Assembly: GCF_001542855.1 (NCBI RefSeq)
Contig: NZ_LNBY01000015.1
Coordinates: 372,001-436,000 of the forward strand
DNA: 64,000 nucleotides
DNA from: Erythrobacter sp. AP23
GTDB taxonomy: Bacteria; Pseudomonadota; Alphaproteobacteria; Sphingomonadales; Sphingomonadaceae
Direction of reading: 5' to 3'
Below are positions 17,464 through 26,610 of the stretch, piece after piece. Under the pieces are notes generated by a model, which had not been told where the DNA came from, did no database searches, and saw only the letters and a list, made by a program, of their open reading frames with translations. Numbering within the stretch: position 1 is the first letter of the stretch; every line of letters begins with the position of its first letter. The position numbers and the translations under genes were made by a program.

Positions 17464-17576
17464 GGGTGTGTCTCCTTTACCCGATCAACGGCTGCTCGCT
17501 CTTGCACGTTCCGCAATTCGTCGCACAGGCGGAGCGGCGAGGCGCAGCGCGCGGGTTTTCCCATCTTATCCCCGCC

Positions 17577-17627
17577 GAATCACAACCGCTTGCCTTCGAA
17601 TCCAACCTCTGATTCACTATATGAGTC
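17577..17627 (+). promoter_or_regulatory. Four GANTC sites upstream of nrdB
   Basis: GANTC motifs start at 17577, 17598, 17611 and 17623, four in 51 bases and all within 80 bases of the nrdB start. The last two are the arms of a near-perfect 17-bp palindrome (17611-17627) whose centre CACTATAT also matches half of an NrdR box. TATAT there could be a -10 element. Control by CcrM methylation and GcrA is inferred. Confidence 0.55.
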
Positions 17628-17656
17628 GCCCACGCGAAAAACCGGAGAACCACCAG

Positions 17657-18718
17657 ATGTCGTTGCTCGAAGCCCGCAAGACCTACAAGCCCTTCGAGTA
17701 CCCCTGGGCCTACGAGTTCTGGAAGCGCCAGCAGCAGGTGCACTGGCTGCCCGAAGAAGTGCCGCTGGGCGAGGACTGCCGCGACTGGGCGCAGAAGCTG
17801 ACCGATCACGAGCGCAACCTGCTCACGCAGATCTTCCGCTTCTTCACCCAGGCCGATGTCGAGGTGCAGGATTGCTACCACGACAAATACGGCCGCGTGT
17901 TCAAGCCGACCGAGATCAAAATGATGCTGACCGCGTTCAGCAATATGGAGACGGTGCATATCGCCGCCTATTCGCACCTGCTCGACACGATAGGCATGCC
18001 CGAAAGCGAATACGGCATGTTCCTCGAATATGAGGAGATGAAGGACAAGCACGACTATCTGCAGGAGTTCGGCGTCGACACGGACGAGGATATCGCCCGC
18101 ACGCTTGCCATGTTCGGCGGCTTTACCGAAGGGCTGCAGCTGTTCGCCAGCTTCGCCATGCTGATGAACTTCCCGCGCTTCAACAAGATGAAGGGCATGG
18201 GCCAGATCGTCAGCTGGTCGGTGCGCGACGAGAGCCTCCACTGCGAAGGCATCACCCGCCTGTTCCACGAATTCGTCCGCGAGCGCGACTGCCTGACCAA
18301 GGCGGTCAAGGAAGACATCATGGACATGTGCCAGAAGACGGTGCGGCTGGAGGATGCCTTCATCGACCTCGCCTTCGAGGATGGCCCGGTGCCGGGGATG
18401 ACCGCGAAGGAAATCAAGAAGTATATCCGCTACATCGCCGACTGGCGCCTCAGCCAGCTGGGCCTGCAGCCGATCTACATGGTCGACGACCACCCGCTGC
18501 CCTGGCTCGCCCCGTTGCTCAACGGCGTGGAGCACGCCAACTTCTTCGAAACCCGCGCGACCGAATATTCCAAGGGCGCTACCCGCGGAGACTGGAACAC
18601 CGTCTGGTCGAGCTTCGACAAGCGCAACAAGGCCAAGGCCGCGAACGAGGAAGAAGCCGAGGACGACGGCCCGGGCCTGTTCGGGGAAGAAGGCGAAGGA
18701 GCGCAGGCGGCGGAGTGA
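17657..18718 (+). CDS. nrdB: Ribonucleoside-diphosphate reductase, small subunit
   Basis: A 353-residue beta subunit carrying the diiron-tyrosyl radical used by NrdA. The helix METVHIAAYSHLL holds iron ligands Glu and His and the radical Tyr; SVRDESLHCEG holds the second Glu/His pair. The last 30 residues are acidic and end in GLFGEEGEGAQAAE, unlike the usual NrdA-binding tail, though GLF may still be part of it. There is no N-terminal ATP-cone. GGAG lies nine bases before the ATG at 17657; 17621 is an in-frame alternative. The stop overlaps the next gene's GTG. Confidence 0.92.
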   Translation: MSLLEARKTYKPFEYPWAYEFWKRQQQVHWLPEEVPLGEDCRDWAQKLTDHERNLLTQIFRFFTQADVEVQDCYHDKYGRVFKPTEIKMMLTAFSNMETVHIAAYSHLLDTIGMPESEYGMFLEYEEMKDKHDYLQEFGVDTDEDIARTLAMFGGFTEGLQLFASFAMLMNFPRFNKMKGMGQIVSWSVRDESLHCEGITRLFHEFVRERDCLTKAVKEDIMDMCQKTVRLEDAFIDLAFEDGPVPGMTAKEIKKYIRYIADWRLSQLGLQPIYMVDDHPLPWLAPLLNGVEHANFFETRATEYSKGATRGDWNTVWSSFDKRNKAKAANEEEAEDDGPGLFGEEGEGAQAAE

Positions 18719-19323
18719 GCCCGGTCGCGGGAATAGGAGGGAGCGAGCTTCTCGCACTGGCGATCTCGGCGATCGCACTAGGCATATCGGCCCTCACTCT
18801 CTGGTTGACGTATTTTCGTAAGGGAACGGTCAAAATGACCCGCCCCGCTCAGGTTTATCTGGGTCCTGACGGTTCACGCAAGGCTGGACCAAATGGAAGA
18901 CCGAAGATCTTTCTCAGAGCGTTGCTCTTGGCAGAATCGAAACGCGGACGCGTAGTCGAATCGCTATATGCGACTCTCACTCACGAGGAGACACGTCAGA
19001 ATTTCAACGTATGGGTATACGGTGAAGACAAGCTCGTGCGCGGCAGCGGGCTCCATGTGAGTAATGTCGGTGTAGTAACGAACCACCACTTTTCGTTGCC
19101 TGCGGACTTTTCCGATTTTCGATGGAAGGGTGGTCGCTATAAGCTTGAGATTTTTGCGGAACTCTTGGGGGACAAGAATCCGATTCAGCTCACATCCGTT
19201 TTCCTCGAGATGAGCGCGGACGAAGCTGGAAGCATCACTACAATGCAATGCGGAATGTACTACGATTGGGGGCCTCAGGCAGGGCGCTATATTTCGCACC
19301 TTGAACAGCCTGATGTGCCCTGA
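18715..19323 (+). CDS. Low-GC membrane-anchored protein
   Basis: A 202-residue protein with one N-terminal membrane helix (ELLALAISAIALGISALTLW) and a soluble remainder without known motifs. It begins with GTG overlapping the nrdB TGA by four bases, suggesting translational coupling. From about 18830 on, GC content and codon choice are clearly lower than in neighbouring genes, which points to recent acquisition, perhaps with the first codons supplied by host sequence. ATG 18836 is an alternative start but would lose the membrane helix. No homologue is recognised. Confidence 0.6.
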   Translation: MSPVAGIGGSELLALAISAIALGISALTLWLTYFRKGTVKMTRPAQVYLGPDGSRKAGPNGRPKIFLRALLLAESKRGRVVESLYATLTHEETRQNFNVWVYGEDKLVRGSGLHVSNVGVVTNHHFSLPADFSDFRWKGGRYKLEIFAELLGDKNPIQLTSVFLEMSADEAGSITTMQCGMYYDWGPQAGRYISHLEQPDVP

Positions 19324-19449
19324 GGGCTCGGTGCTTAAAGCAAATAGAGGGTGACAGGTAGAATACCGAGGCGCTTCGATACGCTGCGGTCCGGTCCGCC
19401 GAGCCTGAGATTGCGTTCCGCCACGGGGCTCTCATAGCGCTTCCGCTGT

Positions 19450-19845
19450 CTATCGTACTCGTCTAGTTATCCATAACGGCATCATCCCGAACGCCACTTG
19501 CCCGATCAATCCGTAGAGACCGGGCGGTTGCGAAATCGATGCGAGCCACTGGGCTGGGCTCATGGCAAACACCGCGACGCCGAGCGCCAATTCGGCCACC
19601 ATTAGCAGCGCAAAGGCGACCCCGCCCATCGCCAATGCTTCTCCGCGGCGCCGAATTTCGAAGCGCCCGACCAGCCATCGCGCAACCAGCCAACTCGCGC
19701 CCAGGATTATAGGCATCTCGATCAATCCGGCGACCGTTTCGCCCACCCGTGGAGCCAGCCACAGCACGCGCACAGTGCCGAGGATAAATCCCAGTCCGAA
19801 GATCAGCGTCCAATAGGCGACGCCCGCCTTTACCGCGCCTTTCAC
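19450..19845 (-). CDS. Four-TM integral membrane protein
   Basis: About 131 residues with four hydrophobic helices: WTLIFGLGFILGTVRVLW, IEMPIILGASWLVARWLV, MGGVAFALLMVAELALGVAVF and LYGLIGQVAFGMMPLW. GTG 19845 is chosen because GGGGAGG lies seven bases upstream, overlapping the stop of the preceding gene. The two genes form a minus-strand pair. Function unknown. Confidence 0.7.
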   Translation of the reverse strand: MKGAVKAGVAYWTLIFGLGFILGTVRVLWLAPRVGETVAGLIEMPIILGASWLVARWLVGRFEIRRRGEALAMGGVAFALLMVAELALGVAVFAMSPAQWLASISQPPGLYGLIGQVAFGMMPLWITRRVR

Positions 19846-19849
19846 CGCC

Positions 19850-20347
19850 TCACCTCCCCAGTCTGCGCACGCCGCCAAGAAGGAAGCGCGAATACCATTG
19901 GTGGGGGCGCTGCATCACGCGCCAGCCCGATTGTTCGAGATTACCGACCCACGAGCCGAAAAGCAGGCGGGTGCGGGGCGTTTTCGCGCCTACCGCTCCA
20001 AAGCCGGATTGTAGGGGCTCCACCGCCAGCCAGCTGGCCGTACCGGTGCCCTTGGATTCGAGCAGGATCTCATCCTCCCGCCGCTCGACCACTTTCCACA
20101 CCGCGATCGCGTCCGCCTGTCCGCGCGCCAGTGCCCTCACGTCGGCACTCGACGCGCCGCGGCCGATCAGGTCGAGCACGATCCGTTCGGGGCGAAAGGC
20201 CATGCTGCAATAGAAGCGCTCGATGAATTCCTTAAGCGTGACCGTGCCGGCCACCTCGCGGCAGAAGCAGTCGCGATAATCTTGCGGCCCGCCGAATGCG
20301 GCGAGCAGGCTGCCTTCGGGCACGTCGCAGGCGGTCACCCCGGCCAT
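19850..20347 (-). CDS. Conserved protein of unknown function
   Basis: A 165-residue cytosolic protein, starting MAGVTACDVPEGS. It has FIERFYCSMAFRPERIVLDL and a C-terminal RTRLLFGSWV segment, and lacks a signal peptide or catalytic motif I recognise. It resembles the small sphingomonad proteins loosely linked to DUF2867, but this is weak. It is the upstream partner of the membrane protein gene that begins four bases after its stop. The start is not supported by a strong ribosome binding site. Confidence 0.6.
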   Translation of the reverse strand: MAGVTACDVPEGSLLAAFGGPQDYRDCFCREVAGTVTLKEFIERFYCSMAFRPERIVLDLIGRGASSADVRALARGQADAIAVWKVVERREDEILLESKGTGTASWLAVEPLQSGFGAVGAKTPRTRLLFGSWVGNLEQSGWRVMQRPHQWYSRFLLGGVRRLGR

Positions 20348-20472
20348 GCAACGGGCATAACCCGCCCGGGCGCTCGCTGCCAGCGCGCAGGGCCAGTGCA
20401 AATTTGATCGAGCGCAATGAACGCCCTGCACCCGCTGCTAAAACCGGCTGCATCGTCACAGAGAGGATTCCC

Positions 20473-20727
20473 ATGTCGCAACATACGCCCAACGAACTCA
20501 CCACCATCTTCGCGCGCGATCGCGAGCTGGTGACGCGGCTCAAGCAGGAGGATGCGCATTACGCGCGGCTCGCCAAGGACTACCACGAGGTCAATCGCGA
20601 GGTGCACCGCATCGAGGCCGAGGCCGAAGCCGCAAGCGAGGAGCGGCTCGAAACGCTGAAGAAGCTACGCCTTGCGCTGCTCGACGAGATCACCGGGATC
20701 GTCAAGACAGCGCGCGCCGCGGCCTAG
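20473..20727 (+). CDS. DUF465 / YdcH-family protein
   Basis: An 84-residue, all-helical, highly charged protein. FARDRELVTRLKQEDAHYARLAKDYHEVN and the LKKLRLALLDEI end match the YdcH (DUF465) family, short coiled-coil proteins of unknown function that are ubiquitous in alphaproteobacteria. GAGAGG precedes the ATG. Confidence 0.85.
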   Translation: MSQHTPNELTTIFARDRELVTRLKQEDAHYARLAKDYHEVNREVHRIEAEAEAASEERLETLKKLRLALLDEITGIVKTARAAA

Positions 20728-20823
20728 TGGCACGGCTCACACCCGCCTCGCGCTTGCATGGCGCGGGCGGGAGTGCGAGGCTCTCTCGCCTCACGCAACC
20801 GCCCCCATACAGGAGATCTGCCG

Positions 20824-21060
20824 ATGACCACCCGCTTTACCACCGCCGCGCTGCCGCTGGCCGCCGCGCTGGCGCTCGTCGCTTGCGGCGAGGCAGAGGA
20901 TACGACCTATGAAGTCGGCGCCACCGACGAGGGCGGCGGCGAGCTAATCGTGTCCGAGGAAGACCCGAACGCGGTCGAGGTGGACCTGCCCGAAACGCCG
21001 ATGACCAACGTCCCCGAAGAGGGGGAAGCGACAGACGACGAGGGTCCGGGCGACGCCTAG
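20824..21060 (+). CDS. Small acidic lipoprotein
   Basis: A 78-residue lipoprotein. The signal peptide ends at L-V-A-C (Cys21); the remaining 57 residues are strongly acidic, with almost no basic residues, and probably unstructured. AGGAG lies eight bases before the ATG. With the next gene it forms a pair of small acidic envelope proteins. No function known. Confidence 0.7.
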   Translation: MTTRFTTAALPLAAALALVACGEAEDTTYEVGATDEGGGELIVSEEDPNAVEVDLPETPMTNVPEEGEATDDEGPGDA

Positions 21061-21159
21061 CCGACCATCTGATCGCGCTGAGATCGGCAACGGGAAATTC
21101 GGAACGGGCTGCCCAGCCCATCCATTGGTAGGGCGAAAGCCAACAGGAGAAGACCTGCC

Positions 21160-21468
21160 ATGACCGATCCCGTTCCCGACACCAAGGCCCCCCGCACGCG
21201 CTGGATGTGGGTAGGGGTTATCGCGCTGCTCGCCGTGGTGGCAGTCATCATGTTCATCAACCCCGATGGCGACGAGAGCCTTGAAACCATCCCCGACCAT
21301 GCGATCACAACTCAGGAAGAGCGGATCAACCAGCCGATCGACATCAACGAGCCGGGCGAGGAACCCGTCGACGAACTGCTCGAGGGTGCCGATGGCGAAT
21401 CCGTCGAAGCGATCGTCATCACCGAGGATGCAGACCCCGAAGCGGGCGCAACCGCTCCGGCGGAGTAG
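21160..21468 (+). CDS. Small single-TM acidic protein
   Basis: A 102-residue protein with a basic N-terminus, one membrane helix at about residues 16-33 and an acidic tail of about 65 residues placed outside the cytoplasm. AACAGGAG precedes the ATG and a good terminator follows. Charge profile and position suggest it works with the neighbouring acidic lipoprotein, but no role is known. Confidence 0.7.
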   Translation: MTDPVPDTKAPRTRWMWVGVIALLAVVAVIMFINPDGDESLETIPDHAITTQEERINQPIDINEPGEEPVDELLEGADGESVEAIVITEDADPEAGATAPAE

Positions 21469-21510
21469 GCCGCTCGGGCGATAGCGCGCTTGATCCCGGC
21501 CCGAGCAAAT

Positions 21511-21540
21511 CCCTCGTCATGATGGCGGGGGTTTTTGTTT
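21511..21540 (+). terminator. Rho-independent terminator
   Basis: CCC-t-CGTCA pairs with TGGCGGGG (one bulged T), loop TGA, followed by GTTTTTGTTT. It lies 43 bases after the stop of the single-TM protein gene. Confidence 0.7.
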
Positions 21541-21554
21541 GAGGCGCGCGCCCT

Positions 21555-22226
21555 TTACCAGCCCCAGGCGGACGGCGGCGGCGCGACAGGATCGCTCAGC
21601 CTCATCTCCACGCGGAACAGCCGCGCGGGGTCGTTGCGGCGGGTCAGCTGGTAGGCGAAGAGGCCGTGGGGCGTATCTGCCGGGTCGACCTCGACCCGCC
21701 AGACATTGGTCAGCGAGGCGTCGAGCCCCTCGCGCGTGAACAGCGCAATGCTCTCGGCATCGACGGGGAAATCCTGCCCGCGCGTTGCGCCGGCATCGGC
21801 GGTGGTGCCGCCGTAGAAGGTGACTGCATCGGCCTTGCCATCGGCATGGCGGTGATCGTGCTTGAGCGTGAGCCGCATGTCCGGCCCCGCGCCGCTCCGC
21901 GTGACGATCCAGGTGCGGCTGCGATTCCAGCCCCCCGGCGCATCGGCGTCCTCGACATGGAAAGCGATGGCGACGCGGTCCGCGCTGCATTCGGCCCAAT
22001 GCGCGACCATGCGCTTGCCCGCCCAATCGGAATCGCGCGCGTCGTCGCTGACAAGCCCGCCGGCATAGGCCATGCCGGGTCGGTCCCCGCCGCAATGGCT
22101 CGAAAGCGCGTCCCAGAAGGCCTCCTGCGCAGCGAGGCTGCTGCCCCCGACGGTTTCCGGTCCGGTGGCGCAGGCTGCTAGGGCGAGAGGCGCGCACAGC
22201 GCGGGCAGCAGGGGCTTGCAGGTCAT
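21555..22226 (-). CDS. Lipoprotein of unknown function
   Basis: A 223-residue lipoprotein with lipobox L-A-A-C (Cys19). The mature part contains AFWDALSSHCGG, HWAECSADRVAIAFHVEDA and TLKHDHRHADGKAD; the two Cys could pair. A repeated similar layout in marine alphaproteobacteria is known only as hypothetical. It faces the end of the acidic-protein pair and is divergent from the next gene (98-base gap). No catalytic motif is recognised. Confidence 0.7.
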   Translation of the reverse strand: MTCKPLLPALCAPLALAACATGPETVGGSSLAAQEAFWDALSSHCGGDRPGMAYAGGLVSDDARDSDWAGKRMVAHWAECSADRVAIAFHVEDADAPGGWNRSRTWIVTRSGAGPDMRLTLKHDHRHADGKADAVTFYGGTTADAGATRGQDFPVDAESIALFTREGLDASLTNVWRVEVDPADTPHGLFAYQLTRRNDPARLFRVEMRLSDPVAPPPSAWGW

Positions 22227-22324
22227 CGCGCGACCCTAGCCCAGTGGCCGCCAAAGGGAAGCGGTTGCAGCATGCGAGCCATGGTGTATTGCCCAAACAA
22301 CACACACGATTCGAGAGGTTCCTC

Positions 22325-22882
22325 ATGTTCACCACCCTTGCCGCCGCGTTGCTCTTTACGCAGGCGTCCACCACCGCGTCGCAGCCCATGCCCGCCGGGG
22401 ATGCGCTCGAGCAGGAGGTCGCGGCCAACGACGCGCGCCTGTTCTGGGGCTTCTTCGAGGGCTGCGATCCCGATGCCGTGGCCGAACTGGTTCACCCCGA
22501 TTTTCGGATGCTGCACGATCTCGTCGGAATGGCCACGTCGAGCGGGGCGCAGATGATCCAGCAGGCGCGCGAGAATTGCGACAAGCGCAAGCCCGGCGGG
22601 GCGAATAAGGGCTACAGGAACCGCCGCCTGCTGGTGCCCGGCTCGCGCCGAATCCAGAAGCTGGGCGACTGGGGCGCGCTGGAGGAGGGGCTTCACACCT
22701 TCCACGAATGGCGCGCCGATGCCAATGGCGGGCAGGGCGGCTGGGTGTTGACCGGTGGCGGGCGCTATATCCATTCGTGGCAATGGATGCCGCAAGAGGG
22801 CCGCTTCCGCCTGCTGGAAAGCCTGAGCATCGATCACGGCCCGGCCATGCCCTATCCGCCCCGGTCGGGCGCGGGCGAATAG
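22325..22882 (+). CDS. Secreted SnoaL/DUF4440-like protein
   Basis: A 185-residue protein with a signal peptide (cleavage near residue 19). The first part, LEQEVAANDARLFWGFFEGCDPDAVAELVHPDFRMLHD, has the NTF2-like cone-fold start found in SnoaL and DUF4440 proteins. A catalytic role cannot be assigned because these folds serve many functions. GAGAGG precedes the ATG. Confidence 0.65.
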   Translation: MFTTLAAALLFTQASTTASQPMPAGDALEQEVAANDARLFWGFFEGCDPDAVAELVHPDFRMLHDLVGMATSSGAQMIQQARENCDKRKPGGANKGYRNRRLLVPGSRRIQKLGDWGALEEGLHTFHEWRADANGGQGGWVLTGGGRYIHSWQWMPQEGRFRLLESLSIDHGPAMPYPPRSGAGE

Positions 22883-23103
22883 GGGCAAGCGAAAACCCCG
22901 GGCGGCTCCGCGCCGCTTCGGGTCGGTAACCTCGGTTCGATTGGCGGCGGTGGTCGGCCATCGCGCCCAGGACGCCGAAACCCGGCCCGAACGGCGCAAT
23001 GCTTTGGCGATGTTCCAACGTCCGGCGACCGGCGATCGCGACCGATCCACCGCCGCGCGGAAACCTTTGCCTCGCACGCTCGCCCCCGCTAGTCCGGCAC
23101 GCC

Positions 23104-24000
23104 ATGACCGAGACACGCGACATTCACGCCAAGGCCGAAACGCTGATCGAGGCGCTGCCCTATTTCCAGCGCTATGCCGGCCGCAGCTTCGTGGTGAAAT
23201 ACGGCGGCAATGCCATGGGCGACGATCGTGCCGCGCGCGAATTCGCCGAAGATGTGGTGTTGCTGAAGGCGGTTGGCATCAATCCCGTGGTGGTCCACGG
23301 CGGCGGCCCGCAGATCGGCGCAATGCTCGAAAAGCTGGGCGTCGAGACGACCTTCGTCGACGGGCTGCGCGTCACCGACAAGCAGACCGCCGATGTCGCA
23401 GAGATGGTCCTTTCTGGCGCGATCAACAAGGCGATCGTGGGCTCGATCGCGCGCGCGGGCGGCAAGGCGATCGGCATTTCGGGCAAGGATGGCGGCCTCG
23501 TCACCGCGACCAAGCTGCGGCGCACGCAAAAGGACCCCGACAGCAATATCGAAAAGGCGCTCGATCTCGGCTTCGTCGGCGAGCCGGCCAGGGTCGACAC
23601 GACCATCATCGAGACCGCCACCGGGGCGGGCATGATCCCCGTGGTCGCACCGATCGGCGTTGGCGAAGACGGGCATACCTACAATATCAATGCCGACACC
23701 ATGGCCGGAGCGCTGGCCGCGGCTTTGGGAGCGGCCCGCCTGCTGCTGCTGACCGACGTCTCGGGCGTCCTCGACAAGCAGGGCAAGCTGCTTACCGATT
23801 TGACCCCGGCCGACGTCCACCGGCTGCGCGACGACGGCACGATTTCGGGCGGGATGATCCCCAAGCTCGAGACTTGCGTCCGGGCTGTCGAATCGGGCTG
23901 CGAAGCCGCGGTCGTGCTCGATGGGCGTGTGCCGCATGCCATGCTGCTCGAATTCTTCACTGCGCGCGGCGCGGGAACGCTCGTCAGCCGCGGGGCGTAA
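23104..24000 (+). CDS. argB: Acetylglutamate kinase
   Basis: A 298-residue amino-acid kinase that phosphorylates N-acetyl-L-glutamate, the second step of arginine synthesis and usually the feedback-controlled one. [11 protein letters not shown] binds the phosphates, VVHGGGPQI the substrate, and [13 protein letters not shown] and [15 protein letters not shown] are typical ArgB motifs. The N-terminal helix [16 protein letters not shown] is the one that lets arginine-sensitive enzymes form hexamers, so feedback inhibition is likely. It stands 82 bases before yggT and may lead the run that follows. Confidence 0.94.
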   Translation: MTETRDIHAKAETLIEALPYFQRYAGRSFVVKYGGNAMGDDRAAREFAEDVVLLKAVGINPVVVHGGGPQIGAMLEKLGVETTFVDGLRVTDKQTADVAEMVLSGAINKAIVGSIARAGGKAIGISGKDGGLVTATKLRRTQKDPDSNIEKALDLGFVGEPARVDTTIIETATGAGMIPVVAPIGVGEDGHTYNINADTMAGALAAALGAARLLLLTDVSGVLDKQGKLLTDLTPADVHRLRDDGTISGGMIPKLETCVRAVESGCEAAVVLDGRVPHAMLLEFFTARGAGTLVSRGA

Positions 24001-24082
24001 CCCGTAGGAGAGGGGTGGCGCGCGGCGTATTGCGCTTGTAAGACGCGCCCCATAGCCAAAACGCAAGGGAACGCTCGGTCAC

Positions 24083-24373
24083 ATGCAGGCGCTCAGCACA
24101 GTCTACCAGATCATCGCGATGCTCACCAACGTGCTGGTGATGCTGATCATCATCCAGTTCATCATCGGCTTGTTGTTCGCCTTCAACGTGGTGAACCGGT
24201 CGAACGATTTCCTCGCCAGCTTCTACATGGCGATCAACCGCTTCCTCGATCCGGTGCTCCGTCCGATCCGCAACATCATGCCCAATACGGGCGCGATCGA
24301 TTTCTCGCCGCTGGTGCTGATTATAGTGCTCAATGTTGTCCTGATCGTTCTCGGCAATGTGATTTACGGTTGA
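24083..24373 (+). CDS. YggT-family membrane protein
   Basis: A 96-residue protein with two hydrophobic helices, one at each end, and the YggT signature between them: [24 protein letters not shown]. YggT proteins are linked to osmotic stress and membrane organisation, without a settled mechanism. Its TGA overlaps the folD ATG by one base, so the two are translationally coupled. Confidence 0.9.
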   Translation: MQALSTVYQIIAMLTNVLVMLIIIQFIIGLLFAFNVVNRSNDFLASFYMAINRFLDPVLRPIRNIMPNTGAIDFSPLVLIIVLNVVLIVLGNVIYG

Positions 24374-25269
24374 TGACGGCGCAGGTTATCGACGGGAAGG
24401 CTTTCGCCGCGAAGCTGCGCGAGCGCGTCGGCGAGCAGGCGGCCGAATTCGAAAGCGAAGCGGGACGCAAGGCGGGCCTTGCGGTGGTGCTGGTGGGAGA
24501 GGATCCGGCGAGCCAAGTCTATGTGCGCAGCAAGCACAAGGCGACCGTGGCCGCGAACATGGAAAGCTTCGAACATCGCCTGCCCGGCGACGCGTCGGAG
24601 GCGGACCTGCTGGCGTTGGTCGAAAAGCTCAATGCCGATCCGGCAGTCGACGGCATTCTCGTGCAGCTTCCGCTCCCGGACCACCTCGACGAACAGGCGG
24701 TGATCGCCGCGATCAGCCCGGACAAGGACGTCGACGGTTTCCACGTCACCAACGCCGGTCGGCTGGCGGTGGGGCAGAGCGGTTTCGTACCCTGCACACC
24801 GCTCGGGTGCATGATGCTGCTGCGCGACCGGCTGGGCGATCTCTCGGGGCTTGAGGCGGTGGTGATCGGCCGCTCCAACATCGTCGGAAAGCCGATGGCG
24901 CAGTTGCTGCTCGATGCTAACGCCACCGTTACTATCGCTCACAGCCGGACGAAGGATCTGCCCGCGGTGGTCAGGCGCGCCGATATCGTGGTTGCCGCCG
25001 TGGGCCGCGCCGAAATGGTCAAGGCGGACTGGGTCAAGGAGGGTGCCACGGTGATCGATGTCGGCATCAACCGCTTGCCCCCCGAACCTGGCGCGGAGAA
25101 GGGCCGGCTGGTCGGCGATGTCGATTACGCCGGCGCGCAGGATGTCGCTGCGGCGATCACGCCGGTGCCGGGCGGCGTCGGACCGATGACGATCGCCGTG
25201 CTGCTGCGCAACACGCTGGTCGCCGCCTATCGTAACGAAGGGCTCGAACTGCCCGAGGGCGCGCTGTGA
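24373..25269 (+). CDS. folD: Methylenetetrahydrofolate dehydrogenase/cyclohydrolase
   Basis: A 298-residue bifunctional enzyme interconverting 5,10-methylene-THF and 10-formyl-THF. [14 protein letters not shown] carries the active-site Tyr and Lys, [11 protein letters not shown] is the folate-binding stretch, and [18 protein letters not shown] and [16 protein letters not shown] are family signatures. Both ends overlap neighbouring genes, so it sits in a tightly packed operon. Confidence 0.95.
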   Translation: MTAQVIDGKAFAAKLRERVGEQAAEFESEAGRKAGLAVVLVGEDPASQVYVRSKHKATVAANMESFEHRLPGDASEADLLALVEKLNADPAVDGILVQLPLPDHLDEQAVIAAISPDKDVDGFHVTNAGRLAVGQSGFVPCTPLGCMMLLRDRLGDLSGLEAVVIGRSNIVGKPMAQLLLDANATVTIAHSRTKDLPAVVRRADIVVAAVGRAEMVKADWVKEGATVIDVGINRLPPEPGAEKGRLVGDVDYAGAQDVAAAITPVPGGVGPMTIAVLLRNTLVAAYRNEGLELPEGAL

Positions 25270-25967
25270 GACTTGCTGTCGCCCTGCTCGCGCTGGGCCT
25301 CGCCGCCTGCTCGGCCAATCAGGGCCCGCGTGATCGCTATGCGCGCATGCTCACCCCGACGGCCAATCCATCGAAAGTCGTCGCTGCAGAGCTCGCCTTC
25401 GCCCGCGCGGCGCAGGAAGATGGGCAGTGGACCGCTTTTCGCGACTTCGCCGCCGATGAGGGGGTTATGTTCGTTCCCGAGCCAGTCGACGCGCGCCAGT
25501 GGCTGGCGGGCCGGGCCAACCCACCACAGGCGGTGCAATGGCAGCCGCACCAGGTCTGGTCGAGCTGCGATGGCTCGCTGGCAGTCACGCGTGGCGCATG
25601 GCAGCGGCCCGACGGTTCCAGCGGCTATTTCACCACGGTCTGGCAGCGCCAGCGCGATGGCGAGTATCGCTGGACGCTCGACCAGGGCGACGTGCTCGAA
25701 ACCCCGCTCGAAGCACCCGAATTCGTGCGCACCGATGTCGCCGACTGCCCGCAGCGTGGCCTCGCTGCCGCTCTGCGCGCGCAAGCCGAAAGGTCCCGGC
25801 CGGTGACCGGTGGGACCTATTTCGACCAGGTGAGTGCCGACAGCAGCCTGTTCCTGACATTCATCGTCTCGCCCGATTTGTCGCGCCACTGGAAGCTGAT
25901 GCTGCACCGCGACGGGCAGATGGTCGATGCCATGGCCGGTAGCGTGGACGCGCCGACGGGCGATTGA
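25266..25967 (+). CDS. Lipoprotein of unknown function
   Basis: A 233-residue lipoprotein starting with GTG that overlaps the folD stop by four bases. The signal peptide ends at L-A-A-C (Cys15). The region [23 protein letters not shown] followed by a beta-rich part with [17 protein letters not shown] resembles NTF2-like (DUF4440) proteins of the envelope. No active site can be named. It is between folD and marC in the operon. Confidence 0.7.
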   Translation: MRLAVALLALGLAACSANQGPRDRYARMLTPTANPSKVVAAELAFARAAQEDGQWTAFRDFAADEGVMFVPEPVDARQWLAGRANPPQAVQWQPHQVWSSCDGSLAVTRGAWQRPDGSSGYFTTVWQRQRDGEYRWTLDQGDVLETPLEAPEFVRTDVADCPQRGLAAALRAQAERSRPVTGGTYFDQVSADSSLFLTFIVSPDLSRHWKLMLHRDGQMVDAMAGSVDAPTGD

Positions 25968-25968
25968 C

Positions 25969-26610
25969 ATGACCGCGCTGTTTCTCTCCGCCTTCATCAC
26001 GCTGTTCGTGGTTATCGACCCGCCTGGCTGCGCGCCGATCTATGCCGGGCTGACGAAAGGCGCGACCTCAGCCCAGCGACGGATGATGGCGATCCGTGCC
26101 TGCGCTATTGCGCTCGTCATCCTGCTGGTCTTCGCGCTGTTCGGAGAAGATCTGCTCGCTGCGCTCCATATCGAACTGGACAGCTTCCGCATTGCCGGCG
26201 GTCTGATGCTGTTCTGGATCGCTTTCGAAATGGTCTTCGAAAAGCGCACCCAGCGCCGCGAGGAACGCGCCGAGAAGGTGGCCGCCACGCCCGAGGTCGA
26301 GGATGTCTCGGTCTTTCCCATGGCGATCCCGATGCTCGCGGGGCCCGGCGCGATCGCGGCGATCATGCTGCTGATGAACGAGGCGCAGGGGGCGGAAGAA
26401 ACCTTCATCGTCCTCGGTGCGCTGGTCGGCGTCCTGCTTATCACCATGCTCGCCCTGATGGCGGCAGGACCGCTGATGCGTCTGTTCGGAGACAAGGTCG
26501 AAGCTGCGATCACCCGGGTGCTCGGAGTGCTGCTCGCAGCGCTGGCAGCTCAGTATGTGATCGACGGATTGCGCGGAAGCTTCGGCCTCGTCACCGCTAC
26601 TGCAGCGTAA
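25969..26610 (+). CDS. MarC-family membrane protein
   Basis: A 213-residue protein with about six membrane helices. The MarC signatures are the first helix FITLFVVIDPPGCAPIYAGLT and the second-half FPMAIPMLAGPGAIAAIMLL. Despite the name, MarC proteins have no proven role in antibiotic resistance; transport is likely. It begins two bases after the preceding stop. Its 3' end overlaps the convergent Lon-domain gene by 14 bases. Confidence 0.9.
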   Translation: MTALFLSAFITLFVVIDPPGCAPIYAGLTKGATSAQRRMMAIRACAIALVILLVFALFGEDLLAALHIELDSFRIAGGLMLFWIAFEMVFEKRTQRREERAEKVAATPEVEDVSVFPMAIPMLAGPGAIAAIMLLMNEAQGAEETFIVLGALVGVLLITMLALMAAGPLMRLFGDKVEAAITRVLGVLLAALAAQYVIDGLRGSFGLVTATAA

